Part shown: positions 44,460 through 53,460 of the stretch, in pieces
How the letters are laid out: each line of letters opens with the position of its first letter
How positions within the stretch are numbered: position 1 is the first letter of the stretch
Source of the DNA: Solimonas terrae
GTDB lineage: Bacteria > Pseudomonadota > Gammaproteobacteria > Nevskiales > Nevskiaceae
Assembly (NCBI RefSeq): GCF_011067135.1
Contig: NZ_JAAMOW010000003.1
Coordinates: 427,350 to 491,349, forward strand
Direction: 5' to 3'
DNA length: 64,000 bases
The notes under the pieces: generated by a model
Told to the model about the DNA's origin: nothing
Seen by the model: only the letters and a program-made list of their open reading frames with translations
The model's database searches: none
Translations under genes and position numbers: made by a program

Positions 44460-44632
44460 TCGTCTTTCGCGACATGCCGCGCCGCCCACATGTTGTCGAC
44501 CAGGTTCGGGTAACGGCGGCCGGCCGCGGCGGCGCGTTCACGCGCGGCGGCCTTCTGCGCGGCACCGAGGGCCGACGATCTGCCGGCCGGTTTCGGACGT
44601 TTCCACGGTGCGTCGGATCGCGTTTTCTGCAT
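44456..44632 (-). CDS. Small basic protein of 58 residues upstream of the cupin
   Basis: It reads MQKTRSDAPWKRPKPAGRSS, then an Ala/Arg helix (AAQKAAARERAAAAGRRYP) and NLVDNMWAARHVAKDE. It is rich in Arg/Lys and Ala. Its stop overlaps the cupin ATG by ATGA, a normal sign of a real coupled gene. The C-terminal PNLVDNMWAA looks like a conserved motif rather than random sequence. No function is known to me. Confidence 0.62.
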   Translation of the reverse strand: MQKTRSDAPWKRPKPAGRSSALGAAQKAAARERAAAAGRRYPNLVDNMWAARHVAKDE

Positions 44633-44644
44633 GTGTGCTCGTGC

Positions 44645-46291
44645 TCAGGGTGAGGGCAGGCGCCAGACCATCAATACATTGCCGGGGCCGGCCTGATAGC
44701 GATTGCTGTCGCCGAAGCTGTCATAGCCGGAGTTCAGCAGCAGGGTGTCGCCGGCGGTGATCGCGCCGACCGAATCGATCGTGCCTCCATGTCCTGCGGT
44801 GCCGTCGACGCCGGTGATCGCGACCTTGCTGTCGTACGACCAGCGCTCGGCACCATCGCTGGTGCGGAAGGCCTTGAGCTCGCCGTCGAGCGCGCCGGCA
44901 AACAGCAGATCGTTGCTGACCGTCAGTGCCGCCGAATAGATCGACGGCGTCGCCACGCCGTCGTAGACATGCGTCGGGTGGATGGCCCACTGCAGCGCAC
45001 CGCTCGCGGCGTCCAGCGCATAGATGCCGGGTTGCGCACCGTCGACCGTTGCGATCTCGTTGGAGCCGAGCAGCTTGCCGGCCGTCAGGCCCGAGACCTT
45101 GTTGACGGTGACGTCGCTGACGGCCGCGTAGATGCGCGTGCCGTCGTTGGCCATGCCCCAGTGGATGCCGCCGAGCGAGCCGCCCTGGCCGAGGCGGCGC
45201 GACCAGTTCAGGGCGCCGCTGTCCGGGTTCAGCGAATAGACGACGCCGTTCTTTGCGCCGGCGATCACGGCATCGCCGCCGCCCGCCAGATGCACGAGCA
45301 TCGGCGGTGCGCCGAAGTCGGCGTCGGGGCCGGCCGGCCGCACGCAGTCCAGCGTCGCCAGCAGCGCCACGCCGCAGGACACGTTGTAGGCGTCGCCGGC
45401 GGTGGCCTGGAAGGTCCACAACACGGCGCCGCTGTCGAGATCGAGCGCCTGTATCGCGTCCGAGTTGTCGGTGGTCGGCGGCGTCAGGTTCTGGCCGGTG
45501 CCGATGTAGATGCGCCGCCGCTGCGGGTCGATGGCCGGCGTGCCCCAGAGCGTGGCGCCGTTCGGCGCCTGCTTGCCGGTGCGCAACTGCAGACGCGCGG
45601 CGGCTGTCGTGTCGTAGGTCCACAGCGTGGCGCCGCTGTACGGATCGAGCACCTGCAGCAGGCCGTGGCTGGAGCAGCAGGGCCGTGTCTCGAACAGGGT
45701 CGACAGCACTTCCTTGCTCGACACCGGCACGATCAGCTTGCCGTCGTAGACCTGCGGCGCGCCGGTGATCATGTGATGTTCGGCTTCGCTGCCGATGAAG
45801 CGCGACCAGCGCAGCGTACCGCTGGCCGCGTCGAGCGCGTAGAAGTTGCCGTAGAAATCGCCGGCGTAGACCAAGGCAGGGTGCGAGCCTTGCGGCGGCA
45901 GGAAATAGATCGCCGACAAGCGCACGGCGTTGCTGCCGACCAGCGGCGTGGTCTTCGCCGGAATGCTGTAGCTCCAGTAACGGCAGCCGCTGCGGCGGTT
46001 CGCGGCGATGATCTGCCGTCCGGCCGAGAAGAACACCGCCTGCTGTGTGACGGCTGCGGCGCCGCGCCTTTCGGTGACGCCGTCGGCGACGTCGGCCCAG
46101 GCCGCCTGCAGCATAGCGACATTGGCGGCCGTGATCTGCGAGCTGTAGTGCCGGCTGTTGCCGAGATCGGCGGCGAAGCCGTCGGCCAGCACGGCGGCGT
46201 TGACATCGATCGTGTCGCTGCAGCTCGCCGCGCGGCAGAGTTGCGGCACCAGCAGCACGGCAATCAGACAGAACAGGGCGATCTTGCGCAT
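44645..46291 (-). CDS. Secreted PQQ-type beta-propeller quinoprotein-like protein
   Basis: This 548-residue exported protein (signal peptide ends CRA) has about seven or eight propeller blades with the YALDAASGTLRWS, LDPYSGATLWTY and LDLDSGAVLWTF repeats typical of PQQ-dependent alcohol or polyvinyl-alcohol dehydrogenases. Adjacent cysteines (RPCCSSHG) recall the disulfide ring of quinoprotein dehydrogenases but are not in the standard context. No haem motif is present. The substrate is unknown, and it may be a non-redox propeller. Confidence 0.78.
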   Translation of the reverse strand: MRKIALFCLIAVLLVPQLCRAASCSDTIDVNAAVLADGFAADLGNSRHYSSQITAANVAMLQAAWADVADGVTERRGAAAVTQQAVFFSAGRQIIAANRRSGCRYWSYSIPAKTTPLVGSNAVRLSAIYFLPPQGSHPALVYAGDFYGNFYALDAASGTLRWSRFIGSEAEHHMITGAPQVYDGKLIVPVSSKEVLSTLFETRPCCSSHGLLQVLDPYSGATLWTYDTTAAARLQLRTGKQAPNGATLWGTPAIDPQRRRIYIGTGQNLTPPTTDNSDAIQALDLDSGAVLWTFQATAGDAYNVSCGVALLATLDCVRPAGPDADFGAPPMLVHLAGGGDAVIAGAKNGVVYSLNPDSGALNWSRRLGQGGSLGGIHWGMANDGTRIYAAVSDVTVNKVSGLTAGKLLGSNEIATVDGAQPGIYALDAASGALQWAIHPTHVYDGVATPSIYSAALTVSNDLLFAGALDGELKAFRTSDGAERWSYDSKVAITGVDGTAGHGGTIDSVGAITAGDTLLLNSGYDSFGDSNRYQAGPGNVLMVWRLPSP

Positions 46292-46439
46292 GACGTTCTC
46301 CTCGCCGGTAGACCCTTCACGACACCTTAAGCACGGATGCAGTCGCCGGCAGCACCATTCGTCGGCGCGCGGGCCGGCGGCTCGCCGGACGGCAGCCCGG
46401 AGGGGCCGACCTGCTCTACCGCATCGTGGCGTCTTTCGT

Positions 46440-46533
46440 CGCTGATGCCCGTCCGGTACATGGCACTGCTCATTCCTTGCGCGGCGGCAAAGCAGATTCG
46501 GCCACCGCGATGCAATTCGCGTCGACGGGCCCT
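46440..46533. repeat. Stop-codon-abutting repeat, copy 3 (right part)
   Basis: The right end CGCGTCGACGGGCCCT (46518-46533) is the counterpart of the end of copy 1, and on the minus strand the GST gene reads TAG then GGCCCGTCGACGCG. The segment GTCCGGTACATGGCACTGCT to the end aligns by eye with the right third of copy 2. A left end was not found. The rest of the 240-bp gap (46292-46440) shows no gene. Confidence 0.6.
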
Positions 46534-47191
46534 ATAGCCGGAACGGCCCGCCGCGCTGCAGGGCCCGCTGATAGGCGGGGCGTGCGTGGATCTTCTCGAT
46601 GAACGCGGCGATGTGCGTGCGCGACACCGGTCCGCCGCGCGAGGCCGCGGCTTCGCAGTCGAAGCTCATCTGGATGTCGGCGGCGCTGAAGGTTTCGCCC
46701 ACGAACCAGGCGTGCTTGCCGAGTTCGGCGTCGACGTAATCCAGGTGCGTTTTCAGGTTCGGTCCGAGGAAGCCCTTGTCGATGCCGCCGACGATCGCGC
46801 GGGCCAGCGGTCGCAGCAGCGCCGGCGTACCGGGCGCGACGCGGCTGAGCACCAGCTTCATCACCAGCAGCGGCATCAGCGAGCCTTCCGCGTAATGCAT
46901 CCAGTAGTTGTAGCGCAGCCGTTCGGGCGTGCCGGGCTGCGGCTGCAGGCGGCCGTTGCCGTAGCGTTCGAGAATGTATTCGAAGATCGCGCCGGATTCG
47001 GCGACCGTGACGGCGCCGTCGGTGATCACCGGCGACTTGCCGAGCGGATGCACCGCGAGCAGTTCCGGCGGCGCCAGCATGGTTTTCGGGTTGCGCTCGT
47101 AGCGCTTGACCTCGTAGGGAATCTCCAGCTCCTCGAGCAGCCACAGCACGCGCTGCGAGCGGGAGTTGTTGAGGTGGTGAACGATGATCAT
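46532..47191 (-). CDS. Glutathione S-transferase family protein
   Basis: This 219-residue GST has an N-terminal thioredoxin fold (VHHLNNSRSQRVLWLLEELEIPY, ValPro/ESGAIFEYI glutathione site, about 1-80) and a C-terminal helical domain. The Ser/Asn at LNNSRSQR is the probable catalytic site. It starts 4 bp inside the 96-residue gene. The stop TAG is formed by the edge of repeat copy 3. Confidence 0.9.
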   Translation of the reverse strand: MIIVHHLNNSRSQRVLWLLEELEIPYEVKRYERNPKTMLAPPELLAVHPLGKSPVITDGAVTVAESGAIFEYILERYGNGRLQPQPGTPERLRYNYWMHYAEGSLMPLLVMKLVLSRVAPGTPALLRPLARAIVGGIDKGFLGPNLKTHLDYVDAELGKHAWFVGETFSAADIQMSFDCEAAASRGGPVSRTHIAAFIEKIHARPAYQRALQRGGPFRL

Positions 47192-47478
47192 GCGGACGGA
47201 ATCCAGTTCCAGAAATCGGGTTGCGTGTTCAGCCAGTCGTGGGCGGCCTTCTTGGCGGCGTGATCGGTTTCGGCGATCGAGAAGATCGGCCCCCAGTCGC
47301 GCTCGTCCGACTCGACACTGAACCCGGCCTTCCGCCCTTCCGTGCGCAGAAAGGCGAGGTAGCCGCCGATCTGGGCGTCGTAGGCCTGGCTGGCCTCGGC
47401 ACTGTCGTGCTCGATCTTCAGCGTCGTGCGGCGGTGGCTTGGCAGGTGGACGGTGATGATGGTCTGCGGCATCGGCAT
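47188..47478 (-). CDS. Conserved-looking 96-residue protein
   Basis: The protein starts MPMPQTIITVHLPSHRRTTL and is highly charged with no membrane segment. It has a Trp-rich end (DWLNTQPDFWNWIPSA). It may start at 47472 (second Met). Its stop TGA overlaps the ATG of the GST gene. The family is unknown. Confidence 0.6.
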   Translation of the reverse strand: MPMPQTIITVHLPSHRRTTLKIEHDSAEASQAYDAQIGGYLAFLRTEGRKAGFSVESDERDWGPIFSIAETDHAAKKAAHDWLNTQPDFWNWIPSA

Positions 47479-47580
47479 TCCTTTGCGAAAGCTCGCGTGA
47501 ACATGGAGGTCCAGTGTTCAGGCAATGGCCGACGATCGCAAGCGCCGGTCCGATTCCGGCGACTCGGAGTGCGGATGCGC

Positions 47581-47850
47581 TCAGTCGCCGAAATGCAGAT
47601 GGGCGTTGATGATCTCGGGCGGCGGCATCTGCAGGAAATAACCACTCGCCTGCAATTGCTCGATGACCTTGCCGACATCGACGCGTGCAAGCTTGCGTTC
47701 GGGCGTCAGCGTCAGTTTCATCACTTCGGTGAGCCGGCCGGTGCGCGCGATCAGCGCTTCCGGCAGCTGGTCGTGGCCCAGGCCGGCGCGAACGTACAGG
47801 TACATTTCCGGCTGTCGTGCGCAGCGATACACCAGGCATTCGACGCTCAT
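47581..47850 (-). CDS. ycgL: YcgL domain protein
   Basis: This 89-residue protein matches the YcgL family: MSVECLVYRCARQPEMYLYV, RKLARVDVGKVIEQLQASGYFLQMPPPE. The family is found mainly in gammaproteobacteria and has no settled role; it often lies beside rnd or min genes. It starts 13 bp after the MDR gene. Confidence 0.9.
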   Translation of the reverse strand: MSVECLVYRCARQPEMYLYVRAGLGHDQLPEALIARTGRLTEVMKLTLTPERKLARVDVGKVIEQLQASGYFLQMPPPEIINAHLHFGD

Positions 47851-47863
47851 CTCGGGCTTCCGC

Positions 47864-48880
47864 TCAGGCAAACGGCAAGAGCACGCACTTGCCGGTGAAT
47901 TCGCCGGCATCGATGCGCGTGTGGATCTTCGCCGCATCCGCCAGTGGCCAGCGGCCGGCAATCAGCGGCGACAGCGAGCCGTCTTTCAGCAGGCCGAACA
48001 ACTCGCCGAGATCGTCCGCGAAATCCCGCGGCCTTTTCTCGCGGCGGGTCTGGATGTTGTAGAACGTCGTCCGGCGTCCGTCCGGGCGCAGCTTCCACCA
48101 GACGAACAGCTTGAAGAAGCCGAGCAGCACGTCCGGCAGCGAATCGTCGTCACGCGCGATGTTGTGGGCGCCATAGCCGATCAGACGGCCGCCGCGCCGC
48201 AGGCAGCGCATCGAGCGCGTCCAGTGCGCACCGCCGATCGCATCGAGCACGATATCGACACCGCCGACGGCCTGCGCGTGCGCGACGAAATCATCATTTC
48301 GATAATCGATCGGAATGCAGCCGTAGCGTTCCAGCACCGCGAACTTCGCAGCCTGGCTGGTGCCGAGCATCTGCAGGTCCAGCATCTGTCCGAGTTCCAG
48401 CAGCGCGGTACCGACCGCACCGGACGCGCCGTGGATCAGCACGCGCTCGCCGCCGCGTACGCGCGCCACACGCTTGAGCATCTGCCAGGCGGTGAGATAG
48501 GAGAGCGGCATGCAGACCGCGAGCGCGGGATCGAGATCGTCCGGCACCGGCACCAGCCGATCGGCGGCACGCACCAGATACTGCGTGTAGCCGCCGATCA
48601 CCGGCATGTCGGCGACCATCTGGCCGATGCGCAGGTTTTCCACGCCGTCGCCGATTGCATCGACCACGCCGACATAGTCGTAACCCGGCGTGAATGGCGG
48701 CTTCTTGCGCACGCCCGGGTAATTGCCGCGACGGATGATGGTATCGGTGAATCCGGCACCGGCCGCCAGCACGCGCACGCGGGCTTCGCCGCGGCCGGGC
48801 TGCGGCAGGGTCGCTTCCTCGACGAGCTGCAGTTGTTCGGGGCCGCCGGTCGCGCGCAACTGGATGTGCTGGTAGGACAT
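47864..48880 (-). CDS. Medium-chain reductase, quinone oxidoreductase-like
   Basis: This 338-residue zinc-free MDR protein has an N-terminal catalytic domain (about 1-125, with AGAGFTDTIIRRGNYP) and a Rossmann domain (HGASGAVGTALLELGQML, about 149-166), ending with GKCVLLPF. It probably reduces quinones or enones with NAD(P)H. It is the upstream gene of the YcgL pair. Confidence 0.85.
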   Translation of the reverse strand: MSYQHIQLRATGGPEQLQLVEEATLPQPGRGEARVRVLAAGAGFTDTIIRRGNYPGVRKKPPFTPGYDYVGVVDAIGDGVENLRIGQMVADMPVIGGYTQYLVRAADRLVPVPDDLDPALAVCMPLSYLTAWQMLKRVARVRGGERVLIHGASGAVGTALLELGQMLDLQMLGTSQAAKFAVLERYGCIPIDYRNDDFVAHAQAVGGVDIVLDAIGGAHWTRSMRCLRRGGRLIGYGAHNIARDDDSLPDVLLGFFKLFVWWKLRPDGRRTTFYNIQTRREKRPRDFADDLGELFGLLKDGSLSPLIAGRWPLADAAKIHTRIDAGEFTGKCVLLPFA

Positions 48881-48950
48881 GAGCGGGACGGGTTCGGCGT
48901 CGGGCGTCGGGATCGGCGCGACAGGATAACGGGGTGCGCGTCGCGGCGCT

Positions 48951-50183
48951 TCAGCCGGCCAGCGTCGCGTCGAGCGCGCGCAGCAGCTTTTCGACCTCGG
49001 TCGGACTGTTGTAGTGGACCAGCGAGACGCGCGCGACGCCGCGCGCCGGATCGATGCCGAGCGCCTCGCAGAGCCGCACCGAATAGAAGTGGCCGCTGCC
49101 GATCATCACACCCTGCGCGGCCAGGGCTTCGACCAGCTCCAGCGGCGTGCGCGAGGCCGGCACGAAGGCGATCGTCGCCGCGCGTGCAGACGCACGGCGC
49201 GGGCCAAGCAGGCGCAGGTCGCGCCGCGCCGCAAGGAAGTCGAGCAGGGTCTGCACGCAATCCGCTTCGCCACCCTGCAGCAGCGCGCGAACGCGCGCCG
49301 CACGGCCCTCGTCGTCACCGCCGCCGTGATGGCGGTCGAGCGCGTCGAAGTATTCGGCGACGCCGCACAGCGCCGCGACCTGGGCGTGGTCGGGTCCGGC
49401 CGGCACGAAACGTCGGTGCGGCATCGGCGCGTGAAAGTAGTGCGCCTCGTTGCCGAGCGCGTCGAGCAGCGGACGCCGGATCACCATCACGCCCTGATGC
49501 GGGCCGAAGGTCTTGTAGGCCGAAAACAGATAGACATCGGCGCCGAGCGCCGCGACGTCCGGCAGACCGTGCGGCGCGAACGACACGCCGTCGACGATGC
49601 TGGTCGCGCCGGCCTTGCGAATTTTTGCGCAGATCGTCGCCACCGGATTGATTTCGCCGAGCAGGTTCGAGCAATGCGTGAACGCCACCAGCTTGGTGCG
49701 CTCGCTGAGCAGCGGGTCGAGCGCCTGCGGATCGAGGCTGCCGCTGCCGCGATCCACGCACCACTCGCGAACGACGACGCCGTCGGCCGCCAGACGCCGC
49801 CAGACGCCGCCGTTGGCCTCGTGGTCCTGATCGGTGACGATGATTTCGTCGCCGGGCTTCAACTGCCGGCGGAACGCCTGCGCCAGCACGTAAGTGTTCT
49901 GCGAAGTCGATGGGCCGAACTGCACTTCGTCGGCCGCCACCCCGAGATAGCCGGCGAGCCGCAGGTAACTCGCATCCATCCAGGCGCCGGCCTCCTGTGC
50001 TGCCGGATAGGCGTGGTAGGGCTGCACTTTCAGCCGCCGGTAATACTCGCCGAGCCGATCGATCACCTGTCGGCAGGCGTAGGACCCCCCGGCGTTCTCG
50101 AAGAAGGCCTGCTCTCGCAGACTGGGCTCGGCAAACGCGGGGAACTGGCGGCGGATGAAGTCGTGATCAAGGGCGATTTTCAC
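48951..50183 (-). CDS. Class V aminotransferase / cysteine desulfurase-like PLP enzyme
   Basis: This 410-residue PLP protein has FFENAGGSYA near the start, FGPSTSQNTYVLAQ, a TDQDHEANGGVWRRLA substrate region, VDGVSFAPHG and the PLP lysine in SAYKTFGPHQG (about 220-235). This is the SufS/CsdA fold; lyases or desulfurases of the CsdA-like subgroup with no partner gene here. It starts with a GTG at 50183 because no in-frame ATG is near. Confidence 0.82.
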   Translation of the reverse strand: MKIALDHDFIRRQFPAFAEPSLREQAFFENAGGSYACRQVIDRLGEYYRRLKVQPYHAYPAAQEAGAWMDASYLRLAGYLGVAADEVQFGPSTSQNTYVLAQAFRRQLKPGDEIIVTDQDHEANGGVWRRLAADGVVVREWCVDRGSGSLDPQALDPLLSERTKLVAFTHCSNLLGEINPVATICAKIRKAGATSIVDGVSFAPHGLPDVAALGADVYLFSAYKTFGPHQGVMVIRRPLLDALGNEAHYFHAPMPHRRFVPAGPDHAQVAALCGVAEYFDALDRHHGGGDDEGRAARVRALLQGGEADCVQTLLDFLAARRDLRLLGPRRASARAATIAFVPASRTPLELVEALAAQGVMIGSGHFYSVRLCEALGIDPARGVARVSLVHYNSPTEVEKLLRALDATLAG

Positions 50184-50210
50184 TGGGCATGCCCAAAATG
50201 TCGCGCGAGA

Positions 50211-51506
50211 TCATAGAAGGCCTGACGCTTTGCCGATTTGAACGCGAAATCCAGTGGCGATTTTGGCTAACGAAAACAGCATTAGCACCAAGGCCATGCT
50301 CGCGCTGAGACTACCGCCGCCGCTGCCACCTCCGTTGAGGCCGCCGCCGGCATTGCTCGCCTTGACGCCACGAAGACGAACGGCCCCCTCGTAGCTTCCA
50401 CCGTTTTCATCATCAAAGGGACCGCCGACCAATATGCGACCCGTCGGGTCAAGTGCGACAGATTCGGCGACTGCCCCTTTTGGTAGCGTGACAAATTTTT
50501 CCTGCTGGCCGTTACTGTCGAGGCTTCCGTCAGCACGAAATCGTCCGATAAAAAAATCAATATCCGGGTTGTTGAACAGATCAACTCCGACGCCCGTAAC
50601 GCTGCCGTCGGCATTTTCCAGGAGTCCAGCCAGCTTGTCGGTGTCTCCGCCCAAATCCACAATGACAAGCGCGCCATCGTGAAATGAACTGTCAATCGTG
50701 TTATCCGCTGCAAATTTGATCAGGCCAATATCGCTATCGCTGTAATCGGTGTCGTACGCGGTGCCCCCAACGAAATACGAGCCGTCGGCAGACAGAGTGA
50801 TCGTCGTGAACGCGAGATTGTGATGAACGACATTTTCCGGAATCTCGACCATCGTCAACGGTGCCGATTGAGCCGTGTCGAGATTGCCGAAAGCGTTCAG
50901 TTGCGCGACAAAACCACGCTGCCCTTCGTTCGGCGAATTGCTGGCCGGGAAGGAATCAGCGCCGAACAGAAGAGCACTGCCGTTCGATCGGAAGACACAT
51001 CCATAGGCGAATGCAGCATTGCCCGGCGTATCGATGGAGGAGATTCCATTGTCCCCCCAACTCGATACCGGGGTGCCGGTGCTCGTCAGCCGTACCGTTT
51101 GAACGACTTCGCCGCTCTGAGTACTGGCGTAGCCGAGAAGCACGACATCGTGAGTTGCATCATCGACGCAGACGCGATCAAAGGTGGCGTTCGGAGCCAG
51201 GGAGGTGGTGATAATGCCGCCGTTGCCGAAATTTGGATCAAGCTGACCGTTGGTCGCGAGACGCTTGGTGATGAAGTTCGTGCCGTTGAAATTGCTGCTT
51301 ACGGTGTACACATTTGAATCACTGTCGGTGGCAAGTCGATAGCTTTCGATAAATCCAATTTGCTGTTGGGGGATCGTCGAGACGCCGTTCGATCCGAACG
51401 ATGAGTCGATATCAAAAGGCGATGCGGCCAGGGCCGAGCTGCTGGTGAAAGTGAACGGACCAAACGCGCAAAGGCAAGCGAAAAGGCGCTGTCGCATGAA
51501 ATACAT
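50211..51506 (-). CDS. Delta-60-repeat secreted protein with glycine-rich, hydrophobic C-terminus
   Basis: This 431-residue protein has a signal peptide (ends SSALAA) and delta-60-type repeats, for example IDSSFGSNGVSTI, LDPNFGNGGIITT and IDSSFHDGALVIV, that form a propeller. A Gly-rich run (NAGGGLNGGGSGGG) precedes a hydrophobic helix and short polar tail. It resembles a C-terminal sorting or membrane anchor. Its base composition is clearly lower in G+C than its neighbours, a sign of recent acquisition. Confidence 0.8.
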   Translation of the reverse strand: MYFMRQRLFACLCAFGPFTFTSSSALAASPFDIDSSFGSNGVSTIPQQQIGFIESYRLATDSDSNVYTVSSNFNGTNFITKRLATNGQLDPNFGNGGIITTSLAPNATFDRVCVDDATHDVVLLGYASTQSGEVVQTVRLTSTGTPVSSWGDNGISSIDTPGNAAFAYGCVFRSNGSALLFGADSFPASNSPNEGQRGFVAQLNAFGNLDTAQSAPLTMVEIPENVVHHNLAFTTITLSADGSYFVGGTAYDTDYSDSDIGLIKFAADNTIDSSFHDGALVIVDLGGDTDKLAGLLENADGSVTGVGVDLFNNPDIDFFIGRFRADGSLDSNGQQEKFVTLPKGAVAESVALDPTGRILVGGPFDDENGGSYEGAVRLRGVKASNAGGGLNGGGSGGGSLSASMALVLMLFSLAKIATGFRVQIGKASGLL

Positions 51507-51624
51507 GACTGGTTTTCCCTGATTCTCGCTGTGTGGCGTGCGTAGCGTTCGCGAATACTATCGGGAAATCGCAAGATTTCCAGTTCAAACATTGCGAGAA
51601 CAGCGACAGGCAAGTTCGGCCGGC

Positions 51625-52512
51625 TCAGCGTTCCAGTTCGTCCAGCGTCTTCGGCCAGTTGGCCTTGAGCAGGCGCGACAGTGCGCGGTCGGCGAGCAGG
51701 CGGCCGCCGGTCTGGCAGCGCGCGCAGTAGTTCGCCTCGTTGTCGGCGTAGACGATCCGCTGCACGGGTGCGCCGCAGTCGGGGCACGGCAGCTTGTAGC
51801 GGCCATGCACGGCCATTTCAGGTCGGAACGCCGTCACTTTTTCCGGCCAGCCGTCGCCGGTTTCGGCGCGCAGGCGCTGTGTCCACTCGCCCAGGACCGC
51901 GCAGGTCGCGTCGAAAAGACGTGCGATCTCGTCCTCGGCCAGCGCTTGCGTCTGCCGAAAGGGCGAGAGCCGTGCACGGTGCAGGATTTCGTCGGAGTAC
52001 GCGTTGCCGATCCCGGCCACGACGCGTGGATCGGTGAGTGCGCGTTTGAGCGTGTGATTTTCGCGTCGCAGTGCCGCGCCGAACCGTGCCGGGTCTGCGC
52101 TCAGAACCTCCAGACCGCCGCGATCGAAATCCGACAGTGCGGAGTCGCCCGCGACCAGGTGCAGGGATGCGCGTCGCTTGCTGCCATGTTCGATCAGCAT
52201 CAGGCTGCCGTGATCGAAGTCGAAGGCGAGCAGACCGGACGACTTCGGTATGGCCGCACCGGGCTTCGTCCAGCGCAGGCGGCCGAGGATCATCAAGTGC
52301 ATGACGGCATGCAACCCGCCGTCGAACGACAGCACCAGGCGCTTGCCGATCCTCCGTGTTGCCAGCAGTCGCCGGCCGGCAAAGGCGGTGGGCGCCGGCG
52401 CGACGCTGCGCAGGACAAACGCATTGGCGATGCGGAGCTGTTTCAGCGTACGCCCTGCGGCGAGCGATTCGATGCGCTCGAGGTAGACAGTCAGATCAGG
52501 CAATTCCGGCAT
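51625..52512 (-). CDS. Fpg/Nei-type DNA glycosylase
   Basis: This 295-residue base-excision repair enzyme removes oxidised bases and nicks the strand. It starts MPELPDL, keeping the N-terminal Pro2 and Glu3. It also shows the H2TH region (GIGNAYSDEILHRARLSP) and a zinc finger CPDC / CARC at the C-terminus. The usual PELPEV reads PELPDL, as in a Nei/Fpg side branch. Confidence 0.9.
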   Translation of the reverse strand: MPELPDLTVYLERIESLAAGRTLKQLRIANAFVLRSVAPAPTAFAGRRLLATRRIGKRLVLSFDGGLHAVMHLMILGRLRWTKPGAAIPKSSGLLAFDFDHGSLMLIEHGSKRRASLHLVAGDSALSDFDRGGLEVLSADPARFGAALRRENHTLKRALTDPRVVAGIGNAYSDEILHRARLSPFRQTQALAEDEIARLFDATCAVLGEWTQRLRAETGDGWPEKVTAFRPEMAVHGRYKLPCPDCGAPVQRIVYADNEANYCARCQTGGRLLADRALSRLLKANWPKTLDELER

Positions 52513-52635
52513 CGGTCATCGGCACTGCAGCGGAAAGGCATGACGATAGCGTCAAACGCCGGCACTGGGGATTTCCACACCTTGACGGCTTTGCGATGAA
52601 TGCGGAGGCTGGCGAGCGACGATGAAGTTCCGCCG

Positions 52636-53451
52636 ATGAGCATCCTGCAGATCCCCCACGCGCATCCGCGCGTCATCCTGTTCGACTGGCATGCCACGCT
52701 CGCCGACACCATGGATGCGATGTACTACGCGCTCGACGACGTGATGCCGCGGCTGGCACCGCTGGGGCTGATCGAGCGCCTCGTGCCGCCGGGAAAGTCC
52801 AAGACCATCGATGATGCGAGGCTGGTCAAATACGTGCGCGAGAACGCGCAACTGCATCCGAAGATCAAGGCCGAGCGCAAGATCTCGCGCACCGACATCT
52901 TCGAGCTGCTGTTCGGCGACGATCAGGATGCCAAGGCGATCGCCCATCGCGAGTTCGACAAGAGCTACGAACGGCATTTCGGCGTGGTCAAGCCGATGGA
53001 GGCCGATGCGCGCCGGCAGCTGCTGGCATTGAAGGCGCTCGGCATTCGCATCGGCGTGCTGTCGAACCGCGCGCGCCGTTTCATGGCGCACGAGATCTAC
53101 ACGATCGATGGCGACGGCTGGCACGAGCTGTTCGACACCATGGTCTGCGGCGACGACGTCGAGCGCCGCAAGCCGCATCCCGATCTGGTGCTGCGGGCGC
53201 TCGACGACCTGCAGATGCCGGTCGACCTGACGTGCTGGTATGTCGGCGACAGCACGACCGACATCGTCGCCGCGCGCGAGGCCGGCGTCAGCGCGGTGTT
53301 CTACAACGGCGCCGGCTGGGACCGTCACTGGATCGACAAGATCTTCCCCGGCACCGTCCGTCATCCACATGTGCCGGATGCCGTGGTGGCCGATCTCGCC
53401 GCGCTGGTGGCGCTGGCGCGCAGGCTGATCGCCGCGGTTGCCACGCACTGA
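52636..53451 (+). CDS. HAD-family hydrolase with DWH motif I
   Basis: This 271-residue protein has HAD motif I FDWHATLADT (about 15-24), motif II LSNR, motif III KPHPDLVLRAL and motif IV WYVGDSTTDIV. The second aspartate of DxD is His, as in a recognisable subgroup, while the nucleophile Asp is kept. The substrate is unknown. The start is the ATG at 52636. Confidence 0.82.
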   Translation: MSILQIPHAHPRVILFDWHATLADTMDAMYYALDDVMPRLAPLGLIERLVPPGKSKTIDDARLVKYVRENAQLHPKIKAERKISRTDIFELLFGDDQDAKAIAHREFDKSYERHFGVVKPMEADARRQLLALKALGIRIGVLSNRARRFMAHEIYTIDGDGWHELFDTMVCGDDVERRKPHPDLVLRALDDLQMPVDLTCWYVGDSTTDIVAAREAGVSAVFYNGAGWDRHWIDKIFPGTVRHPHVPDAVVADLAALVALARRLIAAVATH

Positions 53452-53460
53452 CGCGCGGGC

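Noticed and set aside
50211..51506. A PEP-CTERM exosortase signal
   Set aside because: No Pro-Glu-Pro motif precedes the C-terminal helix; it is Gly-rich instead.
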